Assembly: GCA_002509225.1 (NCBI GenBank)
Contig: DAHL01000002.1
Coordinates: 1-27,618, forward strand
Direction of reading: 5' to 3'
From: Euryarchaeota archaeon UBA102
GTDB lineage: Archaea; Thermoplasmatota; Poseidoniia; MGIII; CG-Epi1
DNA: 27,618 nt
This document shows, piece by piece, positions 1 to 8,261 of the stretch. How positions within the stretch are numbered: the stretch's first letter is position 1; each line of letters opens with the position of its first letter. The position numbers and the translations under genes were made by a program. The notes under the pieces were generated by a model. It was not told the DNA's origin, made no database searches, and saw nothing but the letters and a program-made list of their open reading frames with translations.

Positions 1-630
1 GTAACTGACAACACCGCCTTTAGACCAACAGGACCTATTCCTTTAGGAATGGTCGGCTATTATGAAGGCACCAATACTCAATTCACTTTTGATACAGCTC
101 AAACAGAGTATTATTTCCAAGAAGCAGGTCTATATGATTCAGGTTTTGAATTAACAGTTTATTACAATTTAGGAAATGACGTTCGAAAGAATTCAATGTT
201 ATTATTAGAAGATGCTATAGAGGATTTATCTCCTAATTTCGAGATACATGTTCAGGGTTTAGAGTGGCCCGATTTCCTTGATAAATTAATAGAAGGTTCA
301 ATCCCATTCTTCGTTTTAGGTTGGGGTCCTGACTACGCAGATCCTCACAACTATGCTCATCCATTTTTACATAGTGATGGACATTATCCACATTATTACA
401 CACATTACAATAATTCTGAGATTGATGCTCTTATCGATCAAGCTGCTAGCGAGACTGATCCTAATGTAAGATTAGATCTGTACAGACAAGTCGCAGAATT
501 AGAGCATGATAACCCAGCAAATATCTGGCTTGCTCAGTGGACAGGTCTAAGCTTTGTTCAAGAATGGGTAAAAGGCCTATACTCTAATCCAATGCACGGA
601 CTCTATTATTATTCCATTTGGAAGGAATGA
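1..630 (+). CDS. Peptide ABC transporter substrate-binding protein, C-terminal part (5' end outside window)
   Basis: This is the last 209 codons of a family 5 (DppA/OppA-like) extracellular solute-binding protein. The frame is open from base 1, so the gene begins upstream and the first in-window ATG (49) is not its start. The segment GWGPDYADPHNYAHPF and the following stretch with the NNSEIDALIDQA motif are typical of the C-terminal lobe, where the chain crosses back between lobes around the bound peptide. The signal peptide or lipid anchor would lie outside the window. It is followed 32 nt later by the permease gene and then two ATPases, which supports a role as the receptor of a peptide importer. 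Family assignment is secure; the exact ligand (di-, oligopeptide or another solute) cannot be read from this part. Confidence 0.9.
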   Translation, partial: VTDNTAFRPTGPIPLGMVGYYEGTNTQFTFDTAQTEYYFQEAGLYDSGFELTVYYNLGNDVRKNSMLLLEDAIEDLSPNFEIHVQGLEWPDFLDKLIEGSIPFFVLGWGPDYADPHNYAHPFLHSDGHYPHYYTHYNNSEIDALIDQAASETDPNVRLDLYRQVAELEHDNPANIWLAQWTGLSFVQEWVKGLYSNPMHGLYYYSIWKE

Positions 631-634
631 TTAA

Positions 635-642
635 CATTTAAG
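635..642 (+). promoter_or_regulatory. Candidate TATA box (box A) for the fused permease gene
   Basis: The A/T-rich sequence CATTTAAG lies centred about 24 nt before the GTG at 663, in the short gap after the binding-protein stop. The same spacing is seen before several other genes here, so it may start a leaderless permease transcript separate from the receptor gene. A weak CCCA/TGGG hairpin lies at about 646-658. Only sequence position supports this call. Confidence 0.35.
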
Positions 643-662
643 CCCCCAGTAGTTGGGTTTGT

Positions 663-2936
663 GTGAAGCTTTGGCAGTATATCCTGCGTAGATTGTTGTT
701 GACAATCCCAGTTTTACTTGGGGTAACGATAATCACATTCAGTTTATCGCAAATGATGGGCGATCCAGTCGCTCTATATGCAACAGAAAAAACTACCCCA
801 GAACAATTAGATGCACTCCGTGAGAAATACAATCTTAATGCACCTATGCATGAACGTTATGTTTCATACTTAAATTCGTTATTACATGGGGATTTAGGTT
901 ATTCGAAACAGGCCAATTTACCAGTTTCAGAAGCTATTCAAATAAAATTCATGGCTACGTTAGAGTTATCTCTGATAGCATTTATGCTGGCTGTAATTTT
1001 TTCTATTCCTTTAGGTATTTTTGCTTCTACCAAACATAATAAATGGCAAGATCACGCTCTACGTTTTTTCTCACTTATAGGTTCTGCTGTACCTCTCTTT
1101 TGGCTAGCTCTTCTATTGAAATACAGTATCGCTTACAAGATGGATTTACTCCCTTTAGGTCAAAGAATAGATTATTACTTATGGGATATAGAAAGTCCAA
1201 TTGAACAGTATACGGGCTCAGCTCTTTTAGATTCTATATTGAATTTCTCACCAGTTCATTTTTGGGATGCATTAAGCCATCTCATTCTTCCTGCATTCAC
1301 TTTAACCTTCGCATCTTTGGCAGGTCTTTTGCGTTTCATGAGGGGAAGTATGTTGGATGTTTTAGATCAAGACTTCGTTAGAACTGCTAAGGCAAAAGGT
1401 CTTTCAAACCAAAAAGTTGTTTACGACCACGCAGCTAGAAATGCCCTTATCCCAACTGTAACTATTCTAGGGATGGGCTTTGCAGGACTTCTCAATGGTT
1501 CAGTTCTTACAGAAACAATATGGCAATGGCCAGGATTAGGTCAGTGGGCTGTTGCAGCAATGAGAAATCTAGATACAGCTGCAATTCTAGGTTTAACTCT
1601 CTTTTCAGGTATTTTGACTATTATCGCTAATTTAGTGGTAGATATCTTGTATGCATATTTAGATCCGCGTATTGAATTATCTGGATACCCAGGTCCAATA
1701 GAATGGATTGTTGTCATATTATCTGTTACTATGCTCTTCTTTACTTATCTCAGTGTCGATTTAGGTTTGACCATAGGCGGTATTGTTCTGATTGTCACAT
1801 TTTTACTATTAGCTTATGCACTCTTTAGGTATGTCACAAATGATGACTTCGAAGCACCAAACGCAATGATTGCTTCATTGTATTTAGGTATTTTATTTTT
1901 AGTTTTAGAATGGTTCGTACGTAGTATTGAACGTTCAACATTCATGTATCCGGTTGGTTTATTATTATTAGGTACTGCATTAGTTCTGTATCTCAACGAT
2001 TTAAGAAAATTAGATTTATCTTTTTCAATGGACGATTTCAAAGCAGAATTAAATCCTAGATGGGATGAATTCAAAAGAGCAGCATACCAACTCAAAAAGA
2101 ATCCTCTCGCCTTAATTGGTCTTTGTATGATTTTTACAATATTCTTAGTTGCAATCTTCGCTCCATTCCTTGCTCCACCAGAAGAGGGCCAAAGAGATCC
2201 GCACCGTATGGAGGAACATTTTGAATATAATTTCGATCTACAAGCTCCTGGTGAAAATGGCTATATCTTAGGTTCAACTAATGCAGGATATGACATCTAT
2301 TATGGTCTTGTTTGGGGTACTCAAATAGCTATCAAAGTAGGTTTTATCGTAGTTTCTTTGGGAACCTTAATCGCTGTTACTTTAGGGGTGATTTCTGGTT
2401 ATTATGGTGGCCGTGTCGATGAAGTTATAATGAGAGTTACAGACGTCTTTTTAGCTATTCCTGGATTAGTTCTAGCATTAGCTGTAGTGGCCGTTCTCAA
2501 TACTCCTTCATTAGAGCATCTTATGTATGCACTAATCGTTGTTTGGTGGCCGGGCTTTACTCGGATTGTTAGGGGGCAAGCTCTCACAGTTCGTAATTTA
2601 CCTTATGTCGAAGCTGCCAAAGCTGCCGGTGCTTCAGATTTTCGTATAATCTTCAAACACGTTCTTCCTAATTGTATGACGCCAGTCATCATATCTGCAA
2701 CTTTAGATATTGGAAGTGTAGTGCTTGTATTTGCTGGTCTAGGTTTCTTAGGATTTGGAGGAACCCCAGACTTAGCTGAATGGGGGTTGCTTGTAGGATT
2801 CGGTCAATCACACCTAACCGATGGGTATTGGTGGGCCTTCTTTTTCCCAGGTTTGGCAATTTCATTCTGGGCACTTGCCTTCTACCTTTTCGGAGATGGC
2901 CTTAGAGATATACTCGATCCAAGGAAGAGAGATTAA
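663..2936 (+). CDS. Fused peptide ABC transporter permease (DppB-DppC fusion with extra membrane segment)
   Basis: One 757-residue chain contains both membrane subunits that normally form a DppB/DppC heterodimer. Residues 1-341 are a complete DppB-type permease: N-terminus LWQYILRRLLLTIPVLLGV, an EAA-type ATPase-contact loop near residues 240-265, and the usual end LDPRIELSG. Residues about 342-470 add roughly four hydrophobic helices not found in either normal subunit. From about 470 to 757 the chain is DppC-like (LKKNPLALIGLCMI), with its own EAA loop at about 650-675. The start is GTG at 663. There is no internal stop or frameshift, and the next gene begins at the A of the TAA stop (TAATG), so the ATPases are translationally coupled. 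Product: the transmembrane pore of a peptide importer. The fusion is read directly; its effect on substrate is unknown. Confidence 0.93.
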   Translation: MKLWQYILRRLLLTIPVLLGVTIITFSLSQMMGDPVALYATEKTTPEQLDALREKYNLNAPMHERYVSYLNSLLHGDLGYSKQANLPVSEAIQIKFMATLELSLIAFMLAVIFSIPLGIFASTKHNKWQDHALRFFSLIGSAVPLFWLALLLKYSIAYKMDLLPLGQRIDYYLWDIESPIEQYTGSALLDSILNFSPVHFWDALSHLILPAFTLTFASLAGLLRFMRGSMLDVLDQDFVRTAKAKGLSNQKVVYDHAARNALIPTVTILGMGFAGLLNGSVLTETIWQWPGLGQWAVAAMRNLDTAAILGLTLFSGILTIIANLVVDILYAYLDPRIELSGYPGPIEWIVVILSVTMLFFTYLSVDLGLTIGGIVLIVTFLLLAYALFRYVTNDDFEAPNAMIASLYLGILFLVLEWFVRSIERSTFMYPVGLLLLGTALVLYLNDLRKLDLSFSMDDFKAELNPRWDEFKRAAYQLKKNPLALIGLCMIFTIFLVAIFAPFLAPPEEGQRDPHRMEEHFEYNFDLQAPGENGYILGSTNAGYDIYYGLVWGTQIAIKVGFIVVSLGTLIAVTLGVISGYYGGRVDEVIMRVTDVFLAIPGLVLALAVVAVLNTPSLEHLMYALIVVWWPGFTRIVRGQALTVRNLPYVEAAKAAGASDFRIIFKHVLPNCMTPVIISATLDIGSVVLVFAGLGFLGFGGTPDLAEWGLLVGFGQSHLTDGYWWAFFFPGLAISFWALAFYLFGDGLRDILDPRKRD

Positions 2937-3796
2937 TGTTAGAAGTCAAAGATTTAGTTATGCGTTTTTACACTTACGATGGAGTCGTTAATGCACTTAA
3001 TGGCGTTTCATTCAAAGTAGATAAAGGAGAAATTTTCGGTTTAGTTGGTGAGACTGGTTGTGGAAAATCCGTAACCTGTTATTCAATTTTACATCTTTTA
3101 CCATCTACAGCTAAAGTAGAGGAAGGAAGCGTTCTTCTGGAAGATGAAGATTTACTCAAAGCACCTGAAAAACGTTTACGAGAAATACGCGGCGGAGAGA
3201 TTGCAATGATTTTTCAGGATCCACTTTCAGCATTAAATCCTGTTATGCGCGTTGGGAAACAAATCGCCGAAGTAATCATTTTACATCAACAAGATGAAAT
3301 CAAAACAGTTATGAAAAGTCAAGATATTTCAGAGAAAGAAGCTTCATTGTTTATTTCTGTAGAGTCATTAAGACAAGTAAAAATGCCAGATCCAGAGCAA
3401 GTAATCAATTCTTATCCACATGAATTGAGCGGAGGTATGCAGCAACGAGCTATGATAGCAATGGCTTTAGCCGGCAAACCGAAGCTTTTGATTGCTGATG
3501 AACCAACAACAGCATTAGATGTCACAATTCAAGCTCAGATTTTACAATTGATTAGAGATATTAATGCAGATTTAGATATGTCTGTTTTACTAATTACTCA
3601 TGATTTGGGCGTTGTTTCAGAAATGTGTAAACGTGTAGCAGTAATGTATAATGGCAATATCGTTGAACAGGGAAATGTGTCTGATATCCTCACAAAACCA
3701 AAAGACCCATACACGCAAGGTTTGATTGCAGCATTGCCTTCTGAAAATAAGGGGCGATTAAAAGTTCCAGATGTTACAAAAGGAGATGCTGCATGA
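2936..3796 (+). CDS. dppD: Peptide ABC transporter ATP-binding protein, DppD-like
   Basis: This 286-residue cytoplasmic ATPase energises peptide import. It has Walker A GETGCGKS (38-45), signature LSGGMQQR (164-171), Walker B LLIADEPT (184-191) and the switch histidine in LITHD (H222). About 25 residues between the Q-loop (FQDPLSALNP) and the signature are typical of the DppD/OppD group. The C-terminal oligopeptide-transporter tail is short (ends VPDVTKGDAA), and I do not see the cysteine-rich FeS/HPY tail of some DppD proteins. Its ATG overlaps the permease stop by one base, and its own stop overlaps the next ATG (ATGA), so the three genes form one tightly coupled operon. Confidence 0.95.
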   Translation: MLEVKDLVMRFYTYDGVVNALNGVSFKVDKGEIFGLVGETGCGKSVTCYSILHLLPSTAKVEEGSVLLEDEDLLKAPEKRLREIRGGEIAMIFQDPLSALNPVMRVGKQIAEVIILHQQDEIKTVMKSQDISEKEASLFISVESLRQVKMPDPEQVINSYPHELSGGMQQRAMIAMALAGKPKLLIADEPTTALDVTIQAQILQLIRDINADLDMSVLLITHDLGVVSEMCKRVAVMYNGNIVEQGNVSDILTKPKDPYTQGLIAALPSENKGRLKVPDVTKGDAA

Positions 3797-4803
3797 GTAT
3801 AATCAGCACTTCTTCGCTTTCTAAACATTTTCCAATCAAAAATTTTGTTGGAAAAACTGAAGCTTTAGTTAAAGCAGTAGATGGTATTGATGTTGTTATT
3901 CCAGAAGGAAAAACATTCGGAATAGTCGGAGAAAGTGGGTGCGGTAAAACAACCCTAATGCGTACTTTACTAGGTTTAGTCCCTCCAACTTCGGGAACGG
4001 TAGAGCTGGGTCAAGAGATTGCAGCAGGATTAAAATCTAACCGTTTAGAAGATTTATCAATTCCCGAATTACGTAAGTACAGAAAGCAATTAGGTGTCGT
4101 TTTTCAAGATCCAATGGGGGCACTAAATCCTAGAATGCTAATCAAAGACATTATCACTGAACCACTTGTCATACATGGAAAGAAACAAGGCCTTCGACAA
4201 AGGGCATTAGAACTTTTAGAAATGGTAGGTCTTAAACCGGAACATCTTTATCGTTTTCCACATCAATTCTCTGGAGGGCAACGACAACGTATAGTGATAG
4301 CTCGTGCCCTTTCTTTAGAGCCTAAAATTCTTTTCCTCGATGAACCAACATCTGCATTGGACGTTTCCGTACAAGCTCAAATTTTAAACCTTTTAAACGA
4401 TTTACAAGAACGTTTGAATCTTACTTATATTTTCATTTCTCATGATTTATCAGTAATCCGATATATGTGTGACCGGGTTGCTGTAATGTATTTAGGTAAA
4501 TTAGTCGAAGAAGCAGATTCTGACGATATTTTTTCAAATCCAAAACACCCGTATACGCAAGCTTTAGTTTCTGCTATTCCAAGTTTCGATCCCAATAAAA
4601 AAACAAATAGAATCGTACTCGAGGGGGATGTTCCTTCTCCTATTAACCCACCATCTGGTTGTACTTTTAGAACTCGCTCAAATACAGCACATTGTACGCA
4701 TTGTAAATCAAAACCTCCAGTATTCAAAGAGATAAGTCCTAATCATTCAGTAGCTTTCTGTCAATGCTGTTTTGGTATATCTGGAAATCACAGTCTAGAA
4801 TAG
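3793..4803 (+). CDS. dppF: Peptide ABC transporter ATP-binding protein, DppF-like
   Basis: The second ATPase of the importer, 336 residues. It shows Walker A GESGCGKT (46-53), Q-loop VFQDPMGALNPR, signature FSGGQRQR (159-166), Walker B ILFLDEPT (179-186) and switch histidine H217 (ISHD). The C-terminal oligopeptide/dipeptide region follows, including GDVPSPINPPSGC and a cysteine cluster (CTFRTRSNTAHCTHCKSKPP, then CQCC), the positions where many family members carry conserved cysteines. It would pair with DppD to form the ATPase dimer below the fused permease. Overlap by ATGA with dppD indicates coupling. It is the last gene of the operon; a T-rich run and a tRNA gene follow. Confidence 0.95.
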   Translation: MSIISTSSLSKHFPIKNFVGKTEALVKAVDGIDVVIPEGKTFGIVGESGCGKTTLMRTLLGLVPPTSGTVELGQEIAAGLKSNRLEDLSIPELRKYRKQLGVVFQDPMGALNPRMLIKDIITEPLVIHGKKQGLRQRALELLEMVGLKPEHLYRFPHQFSGGQRQRIVIARALSLEPKILFLDEPTSALDVSVQAQILNLLNDLQERLNLTYIFISHDLSVIRYMCDRVAVMYLGKLVEEADSDDIFSNPKHPYTQALVSAIPSFDPNKKTNRIVLEGDVPSPINPPSGCTFRTRSNTAHCTHCKSKPPVFKEISPNHSVAFCQCCFGISGNHSLE

Positions 4804-4812
4804 TAGTCAGTC

Positions 4813-4818
4813 TTTTTT
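4813..4818 (+). terminator. Candidate T-run terminator after the peptide transporter operon
   Basis: A run of six T lies 9 nt after the dppF stop, before the tRNA gene. Archaeal termination commonly uses oligo-T stretches without a hairpin. The run is short, so read-through into the tRNA is possible. Confidence 0.3.
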
Positions 4819-4845
4819 GCCCCCCTCTTCTTAAACTATCTAAGA

Positions 4846-4922
4846 GGGCCCGTAGATCAGCCTGGAAGATCGCCTGCTTTGCAAGCAGGAGGCCTCGGGT
4901 TCAAATCCCGACGGGTCCACCA
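4846..4922 (+). tRNA. tRNA-Ala (anticodon UGC)
   Basis: A complete cloverleaf can be folded by eye: acceptor stem 4846-4852 with 4912-4918, D stem GATC/GATC, anticodon stem CCTGC/GCAGG with loop TTTGCAA (anticodon TGC at 4880-4882), variable loop AGGCC, and T arm TCGGG-TTCAAAT-CCCGA. The acceptor contains G3:U70, the classic alanine identity pair. The discriminator is A4919, and CCA is encoded at 4920-4922. No intron is present; the mature body is 74 nt before CCA. It sits between dppF and the oppositely oriented dnaJ, ending 9 nt before the dnaJ stop. I could not identify a well-placed box A for it, so it may be read from upstream. Confidence 0.97.
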
Positions 4923-4931
4923 TTTCCGTTT

Positions 4932-6080
4932 CTATTCTCCTCTTAACTTTCTTTTTGCTTTATTGATAAACGATTCAGATTCTTTTTCTTCTATCTCTCT
5001 CAATTCTTCCCAAACACGCTTCTTTTTTCCACTCGCCTTAGAAATATCAACTTCAACTTCAACATGTTGGTCTCCAAAGACATCCTTCCTTCCTATAACT
5101 GGCATCCCCTTTCCTTTCATTCTTAAAATTGTATTCGGCTGTGTTCCAGGCGGTATATTCAATTTAACTTCTCCCGATATAGTTGGAACTTTGATAGTCT
5201 TACCTAATACTGCATCTACTGGACTAATTTTTAATCTATATCCTATTTCAGTCCCCCGTCTTTCAAATCTATTATCTTCATTTATGTTTATCACAACAAA
5301 CAAATCTCCTTTTGGTCCACTTCTAGGTCCTGAATCTCCTTGACTTCTAAGTCTCAAATGTTGTCCGTCTTCTACTCCCGCAGGTATGTCTACATTTATT
5401 TTTCTTTGATTGTCTTTTATTCCATTTCCATTACATTTACTACAAGGATTATCAATAACTTTTCCAGTACCACTACATCTATTGCATACATTTGTGGTTA
5501 TACTTTGCATAAAACCACGTCTATGTACTTCTCTTACCATCCCCTGTCCATCGCATTGTGAGCAATGTTCTAACGAGCCCCCTTCACTTGCGCCTGAGCC
5601 ATTACAATCTGAACAATTATCCTTTCTAGGTACAGTTATTTCCTTTTCTATTCCTCGATACGCTTCCTCTAAACTTACATTCATATCATATCGTAAATCA
5701 TTTCCACGATTATTTTGTTGTCTTCTTCTTCCCCCTCCAAAAAATTGAGAGAATACATCTCCTAGACCGCCACCTTGGAACATCTGTTCAAAAATATCTG
5801 ATACATCTCCTGCTTTCGTGAATTGATCCCAAGAGAATCCTCCCGAACCGAAATTAACTCCTTCATGTCCAAATTGATTATATCTTTCTCTCTTCTCTTC
5901 ATCTGCAAGTATTTCATAAGCTTCAGATATCTCTTTGAATCGCTCTTCCGCCTCTTTCTTGTTCTCTCGGTTTGCATCAGGATGGTGCTTTCTCGCTAAT
6001 TTTCGATATGCTTTTTTGATTTCCTTCTTATTAGCGTTTTTTTCAACACCCAACACTTCATAATAATCTCTTTTAGACAT
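4932..6080 (-). CDS. dnaJ: Chaperone DnaJ (Hsp40, full-length class I)
   Basis: Co-chaperone that delivers unfolded proteins to DnaK and stimulates its ATPase. From the ATG at 6080 the protein has 382 residues: J domain 1-70 with HPD at 33-35, a Gly/Phe-rich region about 71-117 with repeated DIF/DVF motifs, a zinc domain with four CxxCxGxG repeats (C156, C173, C199 and C213 as first cysteines), then the two beta-barrel C-terminal domains. An earlier in-frame start at 6098 would only add MWTGLL; the ATG at 6080 gives the standard [11 protein letters not shown] beginning. The architecture is that of bacterial DnaJ, and archaeal DnaK/DnaJ systems are generally regarded as bacterial acquisitions. 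No dnaK or grpE gene is next to it here. Confidence 0.97.
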   Translation of the reverse strand: MSKRDYYEVLGVEKNANKKEIKKAYRKLARKHHPDANRENKKEAEERFKEISEAYEILADEEKRERYNQFGHEGVNFGSGGFSWDQFTKAGDVSDIFEQMFQGGGLGDVFSQFFGGGRRRQQNNRGNDLRYDMNVSLEEAYRGIEKEITVPRKDNCSDCNGSGASEGGSLEHCSQCDGQGMVREVHRRGFMQSITTNVCNRCSGTGKVIDNPCSKCNGNGIKDNQRKINVDIPAGVEDGQHLRLRSQGDSGPRSGPKGDLFVVININEDNRFERRGTEIGYRLKISPVDAVLGKTIKVPTISGEVKLNIPPGTQPNTILRMKGKGMPVIGRKDVFGDQHVEVEVDISKASGKKKRVWEELREIEEKESESFINKAKRKLRGE

Positions 6081-6103
6081 GAGAAGTCCCGTCCACAATA
6101 CCT

Positions 6104-6112
6104 GTATAATAA
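6104..6112 (-). promoter_or_regulatory. Candidate TATA box for dnaJ
   Basis: On the minus strand TTATTATAC is centred about 28 nt before the dnaJ ATG at 6080, the expected distance for an archaeal promoter with a very short or absent leader. It lies about 40 bp from the divergent uL1 promoter. Confidence 0.45.
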
Positions 6113-6150
6113 AATAGCGGTTAATTTTTTTTCATTTATTTCTACAAAGT

Positions 6151-6160
6151 CCTTAAATAC
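6151..6160 (+). promoter_or_regulatory. Candidate TATA box for the ribosomal stalk operon
   Basis: CCTTAAATAC matches the archaeal box A pattern, preceded by AAAG-type purines as in a BRE. A start about 25 nt downstream would fall near 6181, exactly where the hairpin before uL1 begins, giving a leader of about 40 nt. Confidence 0.55.
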
Positions 6161-6180
6161 AACTAAGTATGGAAGAAGTA

Positions 6181-6212
6181 CCGTAGGAGGAGCGTAGCTC
6201 CGTTTACTACGG
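6181..6212 (+). promoter_or_regulatory. Hairpin in the 5' leader of the uL1 gene, candidate autoregulatory site
   Basis: CCGTAG (6181-6186) pairs with CTACGG (6207-6212). Inside it GGAGC (6189-6193) pairs with GCTCC (6197-6201) around a GTA loop, leaving an asymmetric internal loop of 2 and 5 nt. A GGAGG motif (6186-6190) lies in this structure, 30 nt from the ATG at 6221, too far for an ordinary ribosome binding site. Archaeal and bacterial L1 proteins are known to repress their own mRNA by binding a hairpin that imitates their rRNA site. This structure is a candidate for that, but I could not match it confidently to the known L1 recognition sequence. Confidence 0.5.
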
Positions 6213-6220
6213 ACGCAACA

Positions 6221-6865
6221 ATGACCGAGGAGAAATTTATTCAGGCTATTACAGATGCTCTCGAAGTAGAGAAGAAACGCAATTTTGTCGAATCAGTAGA
6301 TGTAGCTTTCAATCTAAAAGGCGTTGATTTAAATGATCCTAATAAGAGGATAAATGACGAAATCTCTTTACCAAATGGCCGTGGTAAGGATATGAGAATA
6401 GGCGTTTTTGCTCGAGGTCCCGAATTCGCTTCAGCAGCTAATAATTCAAGCGCTAATCGCGTCATATCTTCTGAAGATTTAGAAGATTTAGCAGATGATA
6501 AAAGAAAAGCTAGAAAATTTACAACTGAATTCGATTATTTCCTAGCTGAAACTACAATGATGGCAGATATCGGTAAATCTCTAGGTGTCGTCTTAGGTCC
6601 GCGTGGTAAGATGCCAAGACCCGTACCACCTTCTGCAGATTTAGAGAGAATGGTCACAGGTCTTCAGAATATCGTTCTTCTAAGAAGTAAAGACAAAAGT
6701 ACATTTCACGTTCCCATAGGCACCAATGCAATGTCGAACGACAATCTAGCTGAAAATCTAGAAGTAATTGTCAAGCGTGTTATTTCACATTTAGACAGAG
6801 GAGATCAGAATTTGGCTTCAGTTTGGGTCAAAACAACTATGGGTAAGGCGGTGAGAGTAGTATGA
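6221..6865 (+). CDS. rpl1: Large ribosomal subunit protein uL1
   Basis: A 214-residue ribosomal protein of the mobile L1 stalk, which helps release deacylated tRNA from the E site and in archaea can also repress its own mRNA. Typical features are the N-terminal VESVDVAFNLKGVDLNDPNKR segment, the central Rossmann-like domain, and the diagnostic LGPRGKMPRPVPP motif. The C-terminal RNA-binding part ends [11 protein letters not shown]. The length is normal for archaea. It is the first gene of the operon here; uL11, often placed before uL1 in archaea, is not adjacent. The stop overlaps the next ATG (ATGA, 6862-6865), so uL10 translation is coupled. Confidence 0.97.
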   Translation: MTEEKFIQAITDALEVEKKRNFVESVDVAFNLKGVDLNDPNKRINDEISLPNGRGKDMRIGVFARGPEFASAANNSSANRVISSEDLEDLADDKRKARKFTTEFDYFLAETTMMADIGKSLGVVLGPRGKMPRPVPPSADLERMVTGLQNIVLLRSKDKSTFHVPIGTNAMSNDNLAENLEVIVKRVISHLDRGDQNLASVWVKTTMGKAVRVV

Positions 6866-7881
6866 AAGCTGTCGTTGCACCATGGAAAAAGGATGAAATG
6901 AAAGAGCTCAAAGAGGCTTTTTCTTCACCAGTTGTAGGTCTTGTTAATGTTGGCGGTATTCCTGCTAAACAGATGCTAGAGATGCGCAGTTCTCTTAGAG
7001 AATCTGGTATACATCTAAAATCTAGCCGTAACACTCTCTTCAAGCGTGCTATAGATGAAATTTCAAGTAAACGCCCAGGCCTCGAATCGATGAGTGATTT
7101 AATGGCACATAAACAAATTGCAGTTTTGACAACAGAGCAAAACCCCTTCAATATTTATCAAACCCTTTCAAAATCCAAATCTAAAGGGCCTGCAAAAGGG
7201 GGAGAGACTGCATCTGAAGATATTGTAATTGAAAAAGGTTCAACAGGTTTCCCAGCAGGACCTATCGTTGGCGATTTTCAATCAGCAGGCTTCCCAGCAG
7301 CAATAGAGAAAGGTGAAGTCGTAATCAGAAAGAAACATACTGCAGTTAACGAGGGTGACGTGATTAGTGCTGATGTCGCTGCAGCACTTACTAAATTAGA
7401 GATATACCCTATCGAAATGGGCATGGATCTTTTAGCGGCCTTTGATGGAGAAACATTCTACCTCTCCGATGTCTTAGATTTAGATTTAGATTTATTCACT
7501 TCTCAAATTCAGTCAGCAACAGCTGGCGCTTTCAATTTAGCAGTAAATGTAGCATATCCAACTACATCTACTATCAATACACTCCTAGCTACGGCACAGC
7601 GAAATTCGTTGTCACTAGCCTTATCAGCCAAAATCACAAACTCGGCAACCGTCAAACAATTGCTAGCAGAGGCCTATGGTTCAATGTTAGGCCTAGCTTC
7701 TCAAGCGGGCGATGGTTTAGATGACGAGTTGAGAGATAGGTTGGGTTCTGCGCAATCTGCACCAGCAGCTGCGCCAGAAGAAGCCACAGAATCCAAGGAA
7801 GACGATTCCGAAGATGAAGGGGAAGAAGAGGAAGTTAGTGAAGAAGACGCAGCCGCAGGTTTAGGGGCACTATTTGGATAA
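6862..7881 (+). CDS. rpl10: Large ribosomal subunit protein uL10 (aP0), base of the ribosomal stalk
   Basis: A 339-residue protein that anchors the stalk to 23S rRNA and carries L12 dimers that recruit translation factors. The N-terminal rRNA-binding domain ([19 protein letters not shown] and the [11 protein letters not shown] region) is followed by the archaeal/eukaryotic insertion domain (ending near [13 protein letters not shown]), then alpha-helical spine segments that bind L12 dimers, and an Ala/Glu-rich hinge. The last residues, [17 protein letters not shown], are the same as the end of L12 encoded next. The ATG overlaps the uL1 stop. The length matches archaeal P0. Confidence 0.97.
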   Translation: MKAVVAPWKKDEMKELKEAFSSPVVGLVNVGGIPAKQMLEMRSSLRESGIHLKSSRNTLFKRAIDEISSKRPGLESMSDLMAHKQIAVLTTEQNPFNIYQTLSKSKSKGPAKGGETASEDIVIEKGSTGFPAGPIVGDFQSAGFPAAIEKGEVVIRKKHTAVNEGDVISADVAAALTKLEIYPIEMGMDLLAAFDGETFYLSDVLDLDLDLFTSQIQSATAGAFNLAVNVAYPTTSTINTLLATAQRNSLSLALSAKITNSATVKQLLAEAYGSMLGLASQAGDGLDDELRDRLGSAQSAPAAAPEEATESKEDDSEDEGEEEEVSEEDAAAGLGALFG

Positions 7882-7894
7882 GGAGGAAAAAAAT

Positions 7895-8212
7895 ATGGAA
7901 TACGTGTATGCAGCAATGCTTCTGCACTCATCGGGTGCGGATTTAGACGCAAAGTCTATCACAAAGGTGCTGAAATCAGCCGGTGTATCGGCCGATAAAG
8001 CAAGAGTAGAGGCTCTAGTAGCTTCACTCGAAGGCGTTGACATCGAAGATGCAATGTCATCTGCAGCCGTTGCACCAGCAGCAGCTGCTCCAGCAGCACC
8101 AGCAGCGTCGGACGCATCTGACGCAGCAGAAGCAAAGGAAGAAAAAGAAGAGGAAGAAGAGGAAGTCAGCGAAGAAGATGCAGCGGCCGGCCTCGGAGCC
8201 CTTTTCGGTTGA
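7895..8212 (+). CDS. rpl12: Large ribosomal subunit protein L12 (archaeal P1)
   Basis: A 105-residue acidic stalk protein, present in several copies as dimers on uL10. The N-terminal dimerisation domain begins [20 protein letters not shown]. An Ala/Pro hinge and a Glu-rich stretch follow, and the conserved tail [15 protein letters not shown] binds elongation factors. An earlier in-frame TTG (7874) would add MDKEEKN inside the uL10 gene. I chose the ATG at 7895 because it gives the family N-terminus and has GGAGG at 7882-7886, 8 nt upstream. Confidence 0.97.
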   Translation: MEYVYAAMLLHSSGADLDAKSITKVLKSAGVSADKARVEALVASLEGVDIEDAMSSAAVAPAAAAPAAPAASDASDAAEAKEEKEEEEEEVSEEDAAAGLGALFG

Positions 8213-8230
8213 GCAGAACAAAATCAGAAG

Positions 8231-8244
8231 ACAGCTTAGGCTGT
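8231..8244 (+). repeat. Small hairpin between L12 and the coiled-coil gene
   Basis: ACAGC (8231-8235) pairs with GCTGT (8240-8244) around a TTAG loop, 18 nt after the L12 stop. No T-run follows. It could mark processing or modest attenuation between the highly expressed stalk genes and the next gene; it could also be chance. A GGTGA ribosome binding site follows at 8250-8254. Confidence 0.35.
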
Positions 8245-8261
8245 CCGATGGGTGATAACTC

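Noticed and set aside
4846..4922. tRNA gene as an integration site for a mobile element
   Set aside because: No integrase gene, duplicated tRNA 3' end or atypical gene content is seen nearby in the window.
4764..5343. Plus-strand open frames across tRNA-Ala and the end of dnaJ
   Set aside because: They run through the tRNA body and antisense to dnaJ, with no family resemblance or ribosome binding site.
5340..5977. Open frames overlapping dnaJ in other frames on both strands
   Set aside because: They are shadows of the dnaJ zinc-finger and Gly-rich regions.
6221..6865. Absence of uL11 before uL1 as evidence of rearrangement
   Set aside because: uL11 is separated from uL1 in several archaeal lineages; its absence here alone is not informative.
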